A stretch of 64,000 nucleotides of DNA from Chelydra serpentina. Its lineage: Eukaryota; Chordata; Testudines; Chelydridae. Location: positions 15,904,501 through 15,968,500 of the forward strand of contig JBAIAC010000059.1 in NCBI GenBank assembly GCA_037349315.1, given 5' to 3'. The notes under the pieces are model-generated. The model did not search any database and was not told the origin of the DNA. It saw nothing but the letters and a program-made list of their open reading frames with translations. This document shows, piece after piece, positions 44,450 to 56,505 of the stretch (position 1 is its first letter; the number at the start of each line of letters is the position of its first letter). The position numbers were made by a program, and so were the translations under genes.

Positions 44450-45590
44450 AGGACAGACTGCTGTGGGACACAGCGAGAAAGAATTCAAGGTTGTTGGGGG
44501 TGTTCACAAAACAGCTGCAGCTGGTGGAGCGCCTCTTCAGGGCCCGAGAAATGAGCACTGACTAGTGGGATCGCATCGTAATGCAGGCTTGGGGTGACAT
44601 GCAGTGGCTGCACAACCTTCAGATGTGCAAGGCCACATTCCTAGATCTGTGTTTTGCCAGCCCTCCAGCACAGGGACAACACAACGAGAGCTGCACTGAC
44701 ATTGGAGAAGCGAGTGGTGATTGCACAGCAGAAACGTGCAATGCCAGATTGCTACCAGTTAGCAGGAAATCATTTTGGAGTTGGAAAATCCACTGTGGGG
44801 GGCTGTTGTCAGGCAAATGTGCAGGCCATTAATCATCTCCTGCTACACAGGACTGTAGCTCTCAGCAATATGCACAAAATAGTGGATGGGTCTGCAACAG
44901 TGGGGTTCCCAATCTGTGGTGGAGCAATAGATGGCATGCATATCCCTATTTTGGCACCTGACTACCTTGCCAAAAAGTACAGTAAATCAACAGAAAGGGC
45001 TGCTTTTCTATGATTATTCAAGCATTGGCGGATCACCAGGGACACTTCACCGACATCAGTGTTGGCTGGTCAGGGAAGGTGCATGACGTTTGCATCTTTA
45101 AGAACACAGGACTGTTCAGAAAGCTACAATCAGGGACTTTCTTTCCTGACCAGATTACCCTTGGCAATGTTGAAATGCCAACAATGATCCTGGGGGACCC
45201 AGCCTAGCCTTTGCTCCCCTGGCTCATGAAGCTGTACACCAATCACATCAGCAGCACCAAGGAAAGATTCAACTACCGGGTCAGCAAGTAGTGCTGAATG
45301 ACAGTTGAATGAGCTTTTGGTAGACTGAAGGGATGTTGGCGTTGTTTACTCACAAGATTTGGATCTCAATTATAAAACATCCCAATGGTTATATCTGTGT
45401 GCTGTGTTCTGCACAATATCTGTGAAGCAAAGTGGGAAAGATTTCTGCCAGGATGCAGGGTGGAGGTGGAGCAGCCGTCTGCTGAGTTTGAACATCCAGA
45501 CACAAGGGCTATTAGAAAAGCTCAATGCAGAGCTATATAGCTCAGGGAGGCTTTGAAAGAACACTTTAACTGTGAGTCACAGTAATGTGT
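44450..45590 (+). pseudogene. HARBI1-like DDE transposase, degenerate
   Basis: Pieces in the three frames resemble a Harbinger transposase: VGKSTVGG (helix-turn-helix end), GFPICGGAIDGMHIPI with the first catalytic Asp, ISVGWSGKVHDVCIFKN with the second, PTMILGDPA, and AFGRLKG with the final Glu just upstream. Stops and frameshifts interrupt it (for example after GDPA, and before AFGRLKG). Domestic HARBI1 genes are intact, so this is a dead transposon copy. Confidence 0.85.
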
Positions 45591-46028
45591 TGTGGTGTAC
45601 TGTGCTTTACAAGGCCCTGCTGTTTTGGGGGCTGTCACGAATTGTGTGGTGCTTGGTGTAAATCTATGAATGTAACACTCACAAAGCACCTATTAATTTT
45701 GAGGTGCTTGATGCACATTTATGATTATTACACTGTTTGTCACTGATCCTATGAGTTGTGTCACACTGTACAGTAACAAGTAAGTGGGTGCTTGCAGAAT
45801 TGCTAGGCACTCTGCAGCATATGTTATGAGCTAATAAAGATGAATTATTTTACAAATAATATAATTTATTCACTAACAAAACCAGTTCAGAAAAATCTGT
45901 GCTATTTAAAAGCAAATATATTACAATTTTAATATATTAATGGAACAGAACCTAACAAGGGGAAAGAACATTCATGTCCATTTTACCTACACATACAGCA
46001 ACCATGGTTTTCACAGGTCAGTATATGA

Positions 46029-46799
46029 AAGGCCTGCACAACATGCGGCCCGCGTGGGCTCACTGTGCGGCCCGCGGCGGGGTGAGTAGGCAAGCGGCGG
46101 GGTGGGGCAAGCCAATGGCCGGCTGGCCGGCCAGAGGGTGAGCGGGCTGGTGAAGAGGCCCGTGGCAGGCTGGGGAGTGAGGGTGAGCCAGCGGCAGGGA
46201 GCGGGGGCAGCAGCAGAAGATAAGAGGCCAGCAGCGGGCAGGCAGGTGAGCTGGTGGTGGGGGGAGCCGGCGAGTTGGCGGCGGGGTGGGGGCTGAGGAG
46301 CTGAGTGGGCGGCGGAGGGTGAGTAGGCGAGCCGGGTGGGGTGGGGGATGATCTTATTCTACTTCTAGCAAAAAGACATTTTTCTTTTACCGTAATTATA
46401 CTACCTTAGGGGCCCGCTATAACATATTACCAAGGTTCAATACAAAGTCATATAAAGGTTATACAAAAATGCATAATGCAGAGATTTATCTACAACTGCA
46501 TTGATTGACTGTTGTGTGCAGTAATATAGTGACCCCTGGGGGGGTGAAGAGGGGTGTGATGGTGGGGCCGAGCGGGGAGGGGGCGGGTCCTATTTTAGTG
46601 CTGTGATCTGGTCACCCTATGCGTGCTGTTTCTTTCCCCCTCTACAGGCTTCCACACCCCAGCGCTGGGGCGGGGGTTGTTTCCGCGGGGTGGGTGGCGC
46701 TGGGTGGGGGGTGTTTCCGCGGGGCCGGGGGGTTTCGGCCCTCAGCTGTTTTCTTTGGAGTAATATGGCCCTCACCGCTTTACGAGTTGTGCAGGCCTG
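46029..46799. mobile_element. hAT-type MITE, copy 3, inserted in the Harbinger element
   Basis: The ends are AAGGCCTGCACAAC and GTTGTGCAGGCCTG. GTATATGA flanks both sides (46021-46028 and 46800-46807). The orientation is opposite to copies 1 and 2, and the copy is longer, with an extra G-rich stretch at about 46080-46340. It is younger than the Harbinger copy it interrupts. Confidence 0.88.
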
Positions 46800-46819
46800 G
46801 TATATGACAAGCTGTTGTT

Positions 46820-48470
46820 GTCCGTAATGTCCCCTGGAGTGGAGTGGTAGGGGTAGCGCAGTGGCCCCTGATGCCATGTGGAATGTTATGGCGGGTGTAG
46901 GGAAGTGCTGCAAAGAAGTTTTCCATGGACTGCACAGGGAGGCAAGCCGATGATCGTTGAACCTGTAGATCCATAAAAGTCTGCAGCATCTGCATTTGCT
47001 GCGGGAGAAGCCCCATTATGTCCTGATGCATCTCCCACTCCTTTTCCTGCTGGGGCTTTCTCCTCTCTGCTCTTTCCTTTTCCATGCTGTCTGCAATGTT
47101 CACCCTCCAGGCCCTTTGCTCACAGTCTGATGCAGCGCTGGCTTGCAGGATCTCATGGAACATGTCATCCCAAGTCCTCTTCTTTCTCCTCCTCATCTGG
47201 CTCAGGTGTTCCACAGGTGTTGAGGGGGAGCCCCTCAAGGCTGCTACAGCAGAAGCCGCAGATAAACACAGGTGTCATTGTCAGTACGGTCACAATGGAA
47301 AGTGAAAGTTAAGAGTCAGTACTCCCTTTCCTTGCGCCCCTAAAGTTTTAAACTAGACATGCTTATTGACACTTCTGCTTCAGACTGCTTGGGCATGACA
47401 CCACTCACAGCTCCAGCCGTGGTGAGTATGGCCCACCAAGGATGAGGGAATGAGGTAGGAATTGCTCGGTTGCCTGAAACTTTGAGTATAGGGCAATGGC
47501 TCTGAATACTGGCACCATTTTCCATAGGCAGGGGTGATTTTAGCTGAAATTACCTAAGGGTAATAAAGGCAGAGAGAGCACAGCTAATGATGATGTCCCA
47601 AAGCCTCCCAGGATTGAATGCTGCTAGCCTGTTTACTGCAGTGGTGCCCGCTGAAGTTATCACTGACTTGAGTGAGAAAGCATCCTACGCTGAGGAAGAA
47701 ATAAGGCAGCCATCCTATAGACCTCCAGGAGAGGATTGCAGAGTACCTCCATGAAAGTTTCATTAAGATCTCCCAGGAGGATTCAAGGGATATCCCAGTG
47801 TACATAAACAAGGTGTTCTGCACGCCCTCCCCATTACCTAGGTCTACAGCGGAATGAAAAGCAGACAATGCTACTTCTCTTAGTTGTACCGCCACCTCCT
47901 CTAGTACAAGTTAATTAATGAAAAGTCAAAAGCTGTGACCTGTTAAGTTGGGGGCGCCATCACTCTAATGGGAAATACATTTACGCACTTACCCGAAGGT
48001 CCTTCCACTGCACTGGGCTCGACTGCCGCGACTGACTGGACTGCGGTGGCGGCTCAAACAGGTCCTGGCTCACAGCATAGCTGGACCCCCTGGATGCAGG
48101 CCCCCCATCCTCCTCCTCTTCCTCCATCACCTCCTCGTTCTCACTATTCACACCACCACGGCCGTCTGCGGGGGTGGTAGTGGGGTTTTCGCCAAGTATG
48201 GCATGCCGCTCTTTGTAAAAGCAGCAAGTCTGTGGCTCAGCACTGGCTGCCTGGCCTTCTGATATGCCAGATGCAGTTCCTTTGCTTTCAAGCAGCCCTG
48301 CTGCTGGCCCCTGTTGTACCCCTTCTTCTGCATCCCCCGTGCAATCTGCTCGTCATGTCCAAGTTTCTACAGCTGCTCCGTATTGTACTTGCACAGATTC
48401 TTCTCCCCACAGGCCCAGGAGAGCCAATATCTCCTCTCTACTCCAGGTCACAGCGCATCAGGAGTGCGTA
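46820..48470 (-). pseudogene. Harbinger accessory Myb/SANT-like DNA-binding protein, degenerate
   Basis: The upstream piece, in minus frames around 48148-48333, includes KGYNRGQQQGCLKAKELHLA and YQKARQP, matching the helix-rich Myb/SANT-like domain found in Harbinger accessory proteins. The downstream piece (46780-47238) includes RRKKRTWDDMFHEILQASAA and a charged coiled-coil-like stretch, then EWEMHQDIMGLLPQQMQML. Between them the reading is broken. The protein would normally bring the transposase to the element ends. Confidence 0.75.
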
Positions 48471-48773
48471 AGCCAGCATGGTCAGCTGGGCAGTTGCACA
48501 CAACAAACAAGAGCTGCTAGGTGTGCTCGCCAAGCTGGACAATCAGGGAAAGGCATTTAAAAATTGTATAGGGATTTAAAGGGAGGGGAGCTTCTGGTAT
48601 CTATGAGCCCTGAGCAGTGGAGTTCACAATTGTGACCAGAGCAGTCAGTGTTGGACATTGTGGGACAGCTGCTTGAAGCCTGTTAGGCTCAACATAAGTA
48701 ACACAGTGTCTACACTCGCACTGCATCAACCTTAGTACACCAACCACGATTTAGTGCTGCTCGGGGAGGTAGT

Positions 48774-49935
48774 TGTGACGGGTTTGGTCACAGAGACCAC
48801 CTTGGGACTGTCACCTGATGTGCTGAATTGCCCTCTGAGTCCATTTTCCCTGGCAGCTTGGGACTCCAGAACCCTGCCTTGTTGAGCCAGACACGCAGGC
48901 CATCTGCAAGCACAGACTCAGGTCTGGTCCATGCCCCCAAAGCTGCAGACCTTAACCAAAAACTGCTCAGCAGGTCACCTATTTCCAGCACCCACACACC
49001 CAGCTCCCAATGGGATCCCAACCCCAAATAAATCCATTTTACTCTGTATAAAGCTTATACAGGGTAAACTCATAAATTGTCCGCCCTCTATAACACGGAT
49101 AGAGAGATATGCACAGCTGTTTGCTCCCCCAGATATCACTTACTCTGGTTTAATTAATAAACAAAAGTGATTTTATTAAGTATAAAAAGTAGGATTTAAG
49201 TGGTTCCAAGTAATAACAGACAGAACAAAGTAAGTTACCAAGCAAAATAAAACAAAACACGGAAGTCTAAGCCTAATATGTTAAGAAACTGAATACAGGT
49301 AAATCTCACCCTTTGAGATGTTCCAATAAGCTTGTTTCACAGACTAGACACCTTCCTAGTCTGAGCCCAATCCTTTCCCCTGGTACAATCCTCGTTAGTT
49401 CCAGCTCATGTGGTAACTAGGGGATTACTCATAACTGGAAGCTTTTGTTCTGTTCCACCCCCTTTTATATCTTTGGCACAAGGCGGGAATCCTTTGTCTC
49501 TCTCTGGGTTCCCACCCCTCCTTCTAAACGGAAAAGCACCAGGTTTAAGATGGATTCCAGTTCAGGTGACATGATCACATGTCACTGTAAGACTTCATTA
49601 CCCAGTCGCTGACACACACTTGCACAGGAAGGCTTACAAGTAAACAGAGCCATTTACAACCAATGGTTCTAGTTAATGGGAGCCATCAAGATTCTAAGCC
49701 ACCATTAATGGCCCACACTTTGCATAATTACAATAGGACCTCAAAGTAATACTTCATATTTCTAGCTTCAGATACAAGAATGATACATACATACAAATGG
49801 GATGACCACAATCAGTAGATTATAAGATTTGTAATGATACCTTACAAGAGACCTTTTGCATAAAGCATATTCCAGTTACATCATATTCACACTTATAAAC
49901 ATATATTTATAAAGCATATGGAATGCAACATCACA
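48774..49935. mobile_element. Solo LTR-like element, 1162 bp, 5-bp TSD, inside Harbinger
   Basis: It begins TGTGACGGGTTTGG and ends GCAACATCACA (TG...CA). GTAGT flanks both sides (48769-48773 and 49936-49940). Promoter-like TATAAA boxes occur at several points. No gag, pol or env sequence is present, so it is a solo LTR. The orientation and exact class were not settled. A 5-bp duplication fits gypsy or some endogenous retrovirus classes. Confidence 0.8.
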
Positions 49936-50064
49936 GTAGTGTTACTGAGTCGCTGTAATGGTTCACTTGCATCGGTGGGAGACAAATTTAAGTGTAGACA
50001 CATGCACAATTAGGTCAACACAAGACAGTTTACAGTGACCTAACTTTGTTGTGTAGACCATGCC

Positions 50065-50673
50065 TCAGTCTTGCCCCTACCCCACTGGTTTAAAATATCT
50101 AAGCAAGGCATTGGTGTCACAATTGGTGGTGGGAAAGAACTGAAATGCTTATGAAAATTTACTAATAGCTCTAGCTGGAATCAGGAATACTGTGAGATGG
50201 ATTGATTTTGGCTGCCCCTGGCTCTGTTTGGCATTCGCAGACAGAGAAGGCACAGGAAACTGCCTTCCAGGAATCTGTAGAGATACTCTGTCCTGACACT
50301 CCACTGGTTGAGAATATCTGGCTGCTGTTTTAGAGAAGAGATGATGTATTGTTTGAAAAGCATGATGTCCTACTGCTGTAAGAAATCAGTCCTGGATGGT
50401 TCTCCTTCCACGCAGAGCGGAGAAAACAAACCCCTGGCGTCTCTATCAGGGCTAGCAGCTCAAGGCTCTCAAAGTTCCCAGCTGCCTTTTAGAATTTGTT
50501 TTGTGTTTGCTGGACTGGCCCGCCCTTCGTGACCACGAAGTTGATAAAAATGTGAGACCCTTTCTAAGTTGTGGCTCCAAGTTAGTCCATTCTGCAGACC
50601 AGAAGAGTTTCTGTAATTTCTGTTCTGGCTGCTGCTCTGATGGAGGAATTGAAACAGCCTCTTGGTTACCCCG
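50065..50673. other. Non-coding DNA
   Basis: No gene is recognised. Confidence 0.35.
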
Positions 50674-50870
50674 TGTAACAGGGTACTGGCCCTTTAAGGG
50701 AAGCTACATGCCTAGCAGAGCGTGTTCCTGACTTCAGCCCAGAATTCGGGACAAGGGTTGGGGCAGCTAGGAATAACTGGGAAAAGCAGGGCTATATAAA
50801 GAAAAGCTTCCTGTTCATCCCGAAGCATAGGTGACTTTAGCGTGGGTTCCTGGGTTCAGTTGCACCCACA
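50674..50870 (+). mobile_element. LTR-like 5' segment with TATA box
   Basis: TGTAACAGGGTACTGGCCCT opens the block, and CTATATAAAG occurs about 115 bp later, a typical LTR promoter spacing. It is related at its start to the fragments at 2490 and 38440. The 3' end is uncertain. Confidence 0.5.
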
Positions 50871-51190
50871 GAACATGCAGCGCCACTCAGGTTTGGCCCG
50901 GCAGTGGATGGCGTTGCAAACTGGTGCACAGAATCACAACGCCACTCAGGGGTTGGCCCAGCCACCCCTCCACCAGGTCGCAATGCTACTCACTCATATT
51001 TGTCCCAGTCACCCCTCCGTGATGCCACAGGGGCAGCTGGGCCAAACCTCAGTACGCTGCAACCCCAGGCACCAGGTTGCAAAACTGCTCACTCAAATTT
51101 GGCCGGCAAATGGGGTCACATTGCCACTTCTGTCTGGCGTCCACCATCGCTAGTGCAAGGAGTGACTTGCTCACTCTGTCTGGGCTCAGA
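50871..51190. repeat. Degenerate tandem array, about 45-60-bp unit
   Basis: The motif CGCCACTCAGG-TTGGCCC / GCTACTCACTCATATTTGTCCC / CTGCTCACTCAAATTTGGCC recurs, each preceded by a CACCAGGT or GGTTGCAA segment and followed by CACCCCTCC in some units. Four to five diverged units are present. Overlapping open frames result from the repeat. Confidence 0.5.
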
Positions 51191-53417
51191 TCCCACTATT
51201 GCTGCTGCTGGCATCATTGTGCCGGGCCCATGGCGACCTGCCAGGCCAAGAGTGTGGCGGTAGGAGCGGGGTTGGGGATACTGCTCTCACCAGTAGCGGG
51301 GTTGGAGCTCCGAGAGAAGTGGGACTGGGAGCAGCCTCTGGCCACATGCAAGGCAGAGCCTCCATTCCCATGGGGAGAGTAGAGACCCACAGTCCTGGGC
51401 CCTTTCTGACCCCTCCCCCATTCCCTTACCGCTCCCCTTTGCCCCCATTTTCTTAGCCTAGTGCCCCCATCAAATCAGGAGGCTACATCGGCCCCTGTCC
51501 TGAAGAGTCCAGGGATGAGGCAAGACTTGGAGCGGGGTGTTCTATTAAAAGAGTTGTGGGGGAAGGAAAAAGGAGGCCTGAATAGGCAGAAACCCTGAAG
51601 AGGTGCAGATTGTTCAAGGCCTGACAATGCAGGAGGGAAAAGAACTGTGGGAAGGGGCAAGCAGTTCCGTGGAATGAAACACTGCATTAAGGCGGTAAGG
51701 ACTGAGACCTGGAGCAAAACCAGAAGGAAGAAATTTGCTATGAAAGCAGCACTGTGGGTTTGACACCTGGTGCATGCACCTGCAGGGCTTCTAGAGAGGA
51801 TGGTAGGAAGGCTCCCTGCATCAAGGCGTAAGACCAAAGTGAATGCTGAGCAAAGGACTGTGTTTTTCTGCTTACTTTGACCTTTTACTATCCCGGACAG
51901 GGTGGACTCTGATGTTGGGCTGGAGGGCCATACTTCCAACCACCAAGAATGGGCTTGCCTATACAGTACCTAGAGAGCGAGGCACAAACTCTCTACCAGC
52001 AGAGGGTGAATGGAGATCAGTGAGCAGAAACTGAGGCATAAGCTCACTTAAAGCCATAGAGGTAAGACAAATACCTATATAACTCATAACGGAAGTATTT
52101 CCATATGCTTGGGACCAGTTCAGAGGTGAATACATTGATGTAAGCAAGTGTACAATAAGCAACTACAGCGCTGATTCTACACAAATCTGCTTAATTCTAG
52201 CAATGTGAATGGCCCATTGACTTGAATGGAACTATTTTGTGGGCTTAAAATTAAACACATGCATAAGTCTTTGCAGGATGAGCTCTAAGTTGGTGTCTGG
52301 AACATGCTTAGAAGCAAAAGAAGGATTGCATCAACAGAAACTTCCCAAAAGAAGGTGCAAGAAGGTATACAATAACTGGGGTTAATCAAATACTTCAAAT
52401 GAAAAATGTCAATCAAAATTTGGTCTCTTTTTAAAACAGTTTTTGTTTTTAATTAAACCTTTAAACGTCTTTAAAAGTTGTCAAACTTTAAAAAACATGA
52501 TTTTTTTAACCAAAAAAAAAATCAGTTGGTTGCCCTGCTAAACGTTTAGGGTTTCGTTTGTTTTTTGGGTTGTTGTGCCCCCCACCTGCCAGTGTTCTGA
52601 TGGGTCAGCATAGTCACATAGTGGGATTTTCCAAATATATATATTACTCTTATTTATGACATGTAAAGGGGAGTCAAATACTTCATTTTTAAAAAAAAAT
52701 TGTTTAAAAGAATTCTGCAGCAAATAGAAATATTGGACAGTTATTAAAGAACAGAACAAAAATGCTTTTTGACGTTGCCAAAAGAGCTGCAAATCACTTT
52801 CTAATCTTTAAACAGCTCTATTTAAAAATTCTCTATTATTCCACATCTCCTTTCAGCCTCCCACAGGTTGCTTCTCCTGCAACATCCCTCTGCGTGCCCC
52901 TCACTTTTACTCGTTCAACATTTATTTAAAAACAAATGTACATTCATGCTGACTTACGGCTGGTTTCTGCACTCTGCAAAACATCTTGCAGCTCACACAT
53001 CCATTTGCAGGATGGATCTAACCCTTAGTGACATGTACCTTACACTACCATTCACATCATCTCTGATTTTGATCCCTTGAAGTTGAATAGAGGGTTGGCA
53101 TCCCAGAGAAAGGAAATGCAAAACATCAAGCCAGATTCTGATCGGTTACCTTACCCTAAATCTGCTGATTTCAGTTTTATACACTAGGGATGTGGAAATA
53201 TTATGGGCCTGATTCTCCACTGCATTGACAACACAACGTGTATTCATATCTCTGCAAACTGCAACCATTCTGACTGGGGAGTATATTACAGTTGTGCAAA
53301 ATGGTTAAATAAATATACATCATACAAAGCAGTGGAGATTTGGTCCCCGAATTTCTTGTATCTTGTTTAACAAAGTACAATGTACATGCCTCTTACAAGA
53401 TATTCGTGTCTTGGTAG
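51191..53417. other. Non-coding DNA
   Basis: It is GC-rich to about 51480, then AT-rich. A 154-codon minus-strand frame (51475-51939) has no family features or splice context. Confidence 0.35.
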
Positions 53418-53602
53418 TCATAGAATCATAGAATATCAGAGTTGGAAGGGACCTTAGTAGGTCATCTAGTCCAACCCCCTGCTCAAAGCAGGACCAAACC
53501 CCAATTTTTGCCCCAGATCCCCAAATGGCCCCCTCAAGGATTGAACTCACAACCCTGGGTTTAGCAGGCCAATGCTCAAACCACTGAGCTATCCCTCCCC
53601 CC
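53418..53602 (-). repeat. tRNA-derived SINE with CR1 3' tail
   Basis: The minus strand begins GGGATAGCTCAGTGGTTTGA (A box), then GAGTTCAATCCTTGAGG (B box). It ends with GGGTTGGACTAGATGACC, CTTCCAACTCTG and ATTCTATGATTCTATGA, a CR1 3' end. This is the reptilian SINE design that borrows CR1 machinery. The tRNA part is too diverged to be a tRNA gene. Confidence 0.88.
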
Positions 53603-54899
53603 AACTAGTCCTTGTTATCATACTAGTATTTGGTATTACTATTGGACTCTCCTGCAGTTCTTCTCTGGATTTAGACATGACTGCCCTACACAAGGAAATT
53701 CACAGTAACTCAGTGTCACCACAGGGAGTTGTATTGTTATAATTATACTGGTATAGTTTTGCTGGTAAATATTCCTGTGTAGACATGCCCTAAGTTTCCC
53801 AGCCAAATATACCTGTCTTCCTGCCTCTCTTGGAGTAATAGGCATGTGTGACTAGAATGGGACGATTTGGTCTTTGCTGACTTACAAATAGAAACATGCT
53901 TTGTAAAGTTGTTTTCTGCATTCACGCCTCATGGTTGATGCTAACGTATAAACCCTAAGATGAAGGTGAAAGGAAATGGAAGCCCAAGATGTAATTCTTG
54001 CACTTTTAAAAATGGTTGACTCTAAACCCACTATGTTCAATGTTCAGTGGAAAGTATTAACATTGATTTTTTTTCTTTAACACTTAACGATCTGCCATGT
54101 GTGGTGTTATTTTTGTACTCTAAATTTAACATGAGTTACAACCTGCAGTTTGTTTTCCTTTTCAGTTGTCATAGGCCCCCAATCTTGCAAACTGCTCCCC
54201 AGTGGCCGGCCTTTGTGCTTGCAAAGAGCACCACTGATGTTAACATCTGACTGTGCAGAGATCATCCACACGGAGCAGCCTGCAGGATCAGGGTGACAGT
54301 TGACTTAGTTTCTTCATGATGTGGGCAGTTTAGTAACTATGGGAAATTACAATGCCACCCCTGCTCCCCAATACACATCTGTTGCACCTGAAGCTTCACT
54401 TTTTGGAGAAGGGGATTTCTTTGCCCCAGTGAAACAAAACCCTGTCATATTGTTAACCTTAAAAATCCATGTATTTTAGCTTGCTTTTTTACTATTTTTC
54501 CTAAGATGCAATACATGTTTAAAATAGTGGTCCAGATTCTGATCTTAGGCAAACCAGTGTAAACCTAAAACGGTTTTTAAGACAGCCTAATTGCATCAGT
54601 ATAAATAAGATCAGAATGTGGGCGAGCAAAGTTGACTTAGTTACTCTGTATTAACACTAGTGTAACTGGCTGGAATTTAGCCCAATGGCATTGCACAGGT
54701 GATCAGAGCTGCATCTGGCCCAATATCATTTTTTTTCTCAAATCTAATAACTTTACTTGTGGAAATTTGAGGACATCGTGTTGTAATTCTAAGACTTACT
54801 ATTTCAGACAATGCTATAGTAGCATGTTATGCTTGCAGCACCATGCTCTGGAACTTTAGGGAAACTATCTTCTATCCATTCCTTAAAGGAATGTCTTAC
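53603..54899. other. Non-coding DNA
   Basis: No feature is recognised. Confidence 0.35.
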
Positions 54900-54993
54900 C
54901 TTGCACCAAACTGCTGACTTGTTGTCATCCGAGTTGTGAATGCTATTTAGTGCTTTCAGTGAAAGTTGATCTATTAGATGTCTATGAGCCAAA
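54900..54993 (-). CDS. Candidate 94-nt internal exon of an unidentified minus-strand gene
   Basis: The acceptor CTAGCACTTTCAG and donor GCAAG|GTAAGA flank one open frame: LAHRHLIDQLSLKALNSIHN followed by SDDNKSAVWCK. It ends in phase 0, which is the phase in which the next candidate (33542-33611) begins. It begins with the third base of a codon, so its upstream partner must end with two bases; the candidate at 63488 does not, implying an undetected exon between them. The protein is unknown. Confidence 0.55.
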
Positions 54994-56384
54994 CTGAAAG
55001 TGCTAGTGTAAATCTCATGACATATAAATGACACACTCAAGTGGTAGAAGTAGGCAATGAGAGTCAGACTGGTCTGTACCAGTGTGGTGTACCAGACTAT
55101 GAACAGGGACTACAGTTTGCATCATCTTGTTTAAATAGCATGCTGGCTGTATATACCACTGATACCAGCAAAATTCCAGTGCAAGGCCATGTGCAGCAGT
55201 TAGACCTCAAGAGTTTGTCTGTAAATAGTAATGTTTTCTGAAGATGCATTATATGCACTTTACATCACCCATTAGTAGTTTTAATTGTAGCTTTCAAAAC
55301 AAATCACAGATCCTGTGGCACGTCAGAGTACAGCGTTTGCATGAGTGTTAGACCATAACAAGGATGTGCACTATGTTCTATGGGTGCCAGCCCCATGGCA
55401 CATTCTCACTTGCCTTTGGAAAAATGCCTTCAGGGTTTTGATACAATGCAATGACTAACTTGGCTATTCTGAAAGTGCTGGTTGTCTTCTGCTGTGCAAC
55501 AGATCAGAATCAATCCATATAGTGTTGTTTATGCCTTTAGGGTGAGCCTGTTTAAGAACCAGGAGTTCCTGGTAGTGTATATATCTGCGTCTGTGTAAAC
55601 GTTTCGGTGGGGATAAATAAGGGTGTATACAAACTATCTAAATGCTGTAGTAATGGGTACACTAGAAATGCCTGAGATCAAGCTAGCAATGGTCATTCCA
55701 TCAGAAGTAAATTAACCTAAAATGAATACAAAAACAAATGTGTTAATGCCAGAATTCACTCCATTTAGAATATTAAATGTAATGTGCAAATTATTGCTAT
55801 ATCAGGTCTTATAAGAGTTACTCAAAATCACAAGAACTGGATTTGGCTGCATCCTGCATATCATTATGGGAACATGAGTCTGAACTGGGACAAATGTGCT
55901 GCAAAAAACAAGTACTGTACTATTCTAACCCAATGAGTACTCTGCAGTGGGAGAGACTGTATGGTACTTTCTCAGTGACGTACAATACTGTTGTCTTTTC
56001 TGGACATTATTATTTATTTGTAATGCAGTGGCACCTACAGGCCTCACCTCAGGATCAGGGCCCCAATGTGGCAAGCCCTTTACATACATATAAATAAGAC
56101 AGTCCCTGCCCCAAAGATCCTGCAGTTTGCATGGCAAAGAACAGATTACCAACCTTCTGAAAGACAGACGATTACACATGCACAAATTGTCAAGGAAAAC
56201 TGACTCTTTTTCACTTTGATATCCTTACTTGATTTTGAATCAAAACATTTAAAACAAACAAAACTGTTGCATAATGCAATGCTTGAAGAGGGCAACTAGA
56301 CTGGTACCTTCCTCATGTCCTGTTCCACTGAAATAAGCCTAGAGGAAGAGTCAGTTTCCAGTTTGTTTGACTTCCACTCGGGGA
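54994..56384. other. Non-coding DNA
   Basis: Nothing is recognised. Confidence 0.35.
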
Positions 56385-56505
56385 TGCTGGAACAATTTGT
56401 ATAGTGGGGGTGCTGAGAGCCACTGAACTAAACTGTAAACCCGGTGTATGATGGAAACAAGCTAGGGAATGCGGCAGCACCCCCAGCACCTATGTTTCCA
56501 CCTGC
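56385..56505. mobile_element. Short MITE-like repeat
   Basis: GGATGCTGGAACAATTTGTA at the left and AGCACCTATGTTTCCA at the right are roughly inverse, and GGGGGTGCTGAG is inverse to CAGCACCCCCAGC inside. A trace of the same family lies at 23527-23565. Confidence 0.45.

Larger units (their letters stand above)
43935..50064. mobile_element. Decayed PIF/Harbinger transposon with nested insertions
   Basis: The left end GGCCACACTACACTACAAAC and the inverted right end GGCATGGTCTACACAACAAA are imperfect inverse repeats. TCA flanks both sides (43932-43934 and 50065-50067), the 3-bp duplication expected for this superfamily. Inside are a plus-strand DDE transposase and a minus-strand Myb/SANT-like gene in convergent orientation, the standard two-gene plan. 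Both are broken. A hAT MITE (46029-46799) and a solo LTR (48774-49935) account for almost 2 kb of the length, so the original was about 4.2 kb. Confidence 0.85.

Noticed and set aside
46603..46913. Frames across the hAT MITE end
   Set aside because: Equivalent frames recur in the other MITE copies, so they reflect the repeat.
51475..51939. 154-codon minus-strand frame
   Set aside because: No recognisable domain, no splice context and no relation to the other exon candidates.
53540..53602. Apparent tRNA gene
   Set aside because: Pol III boxes are present but the unit is the head of a CR1-tailed SINE and lacks a proper cloverleaf.
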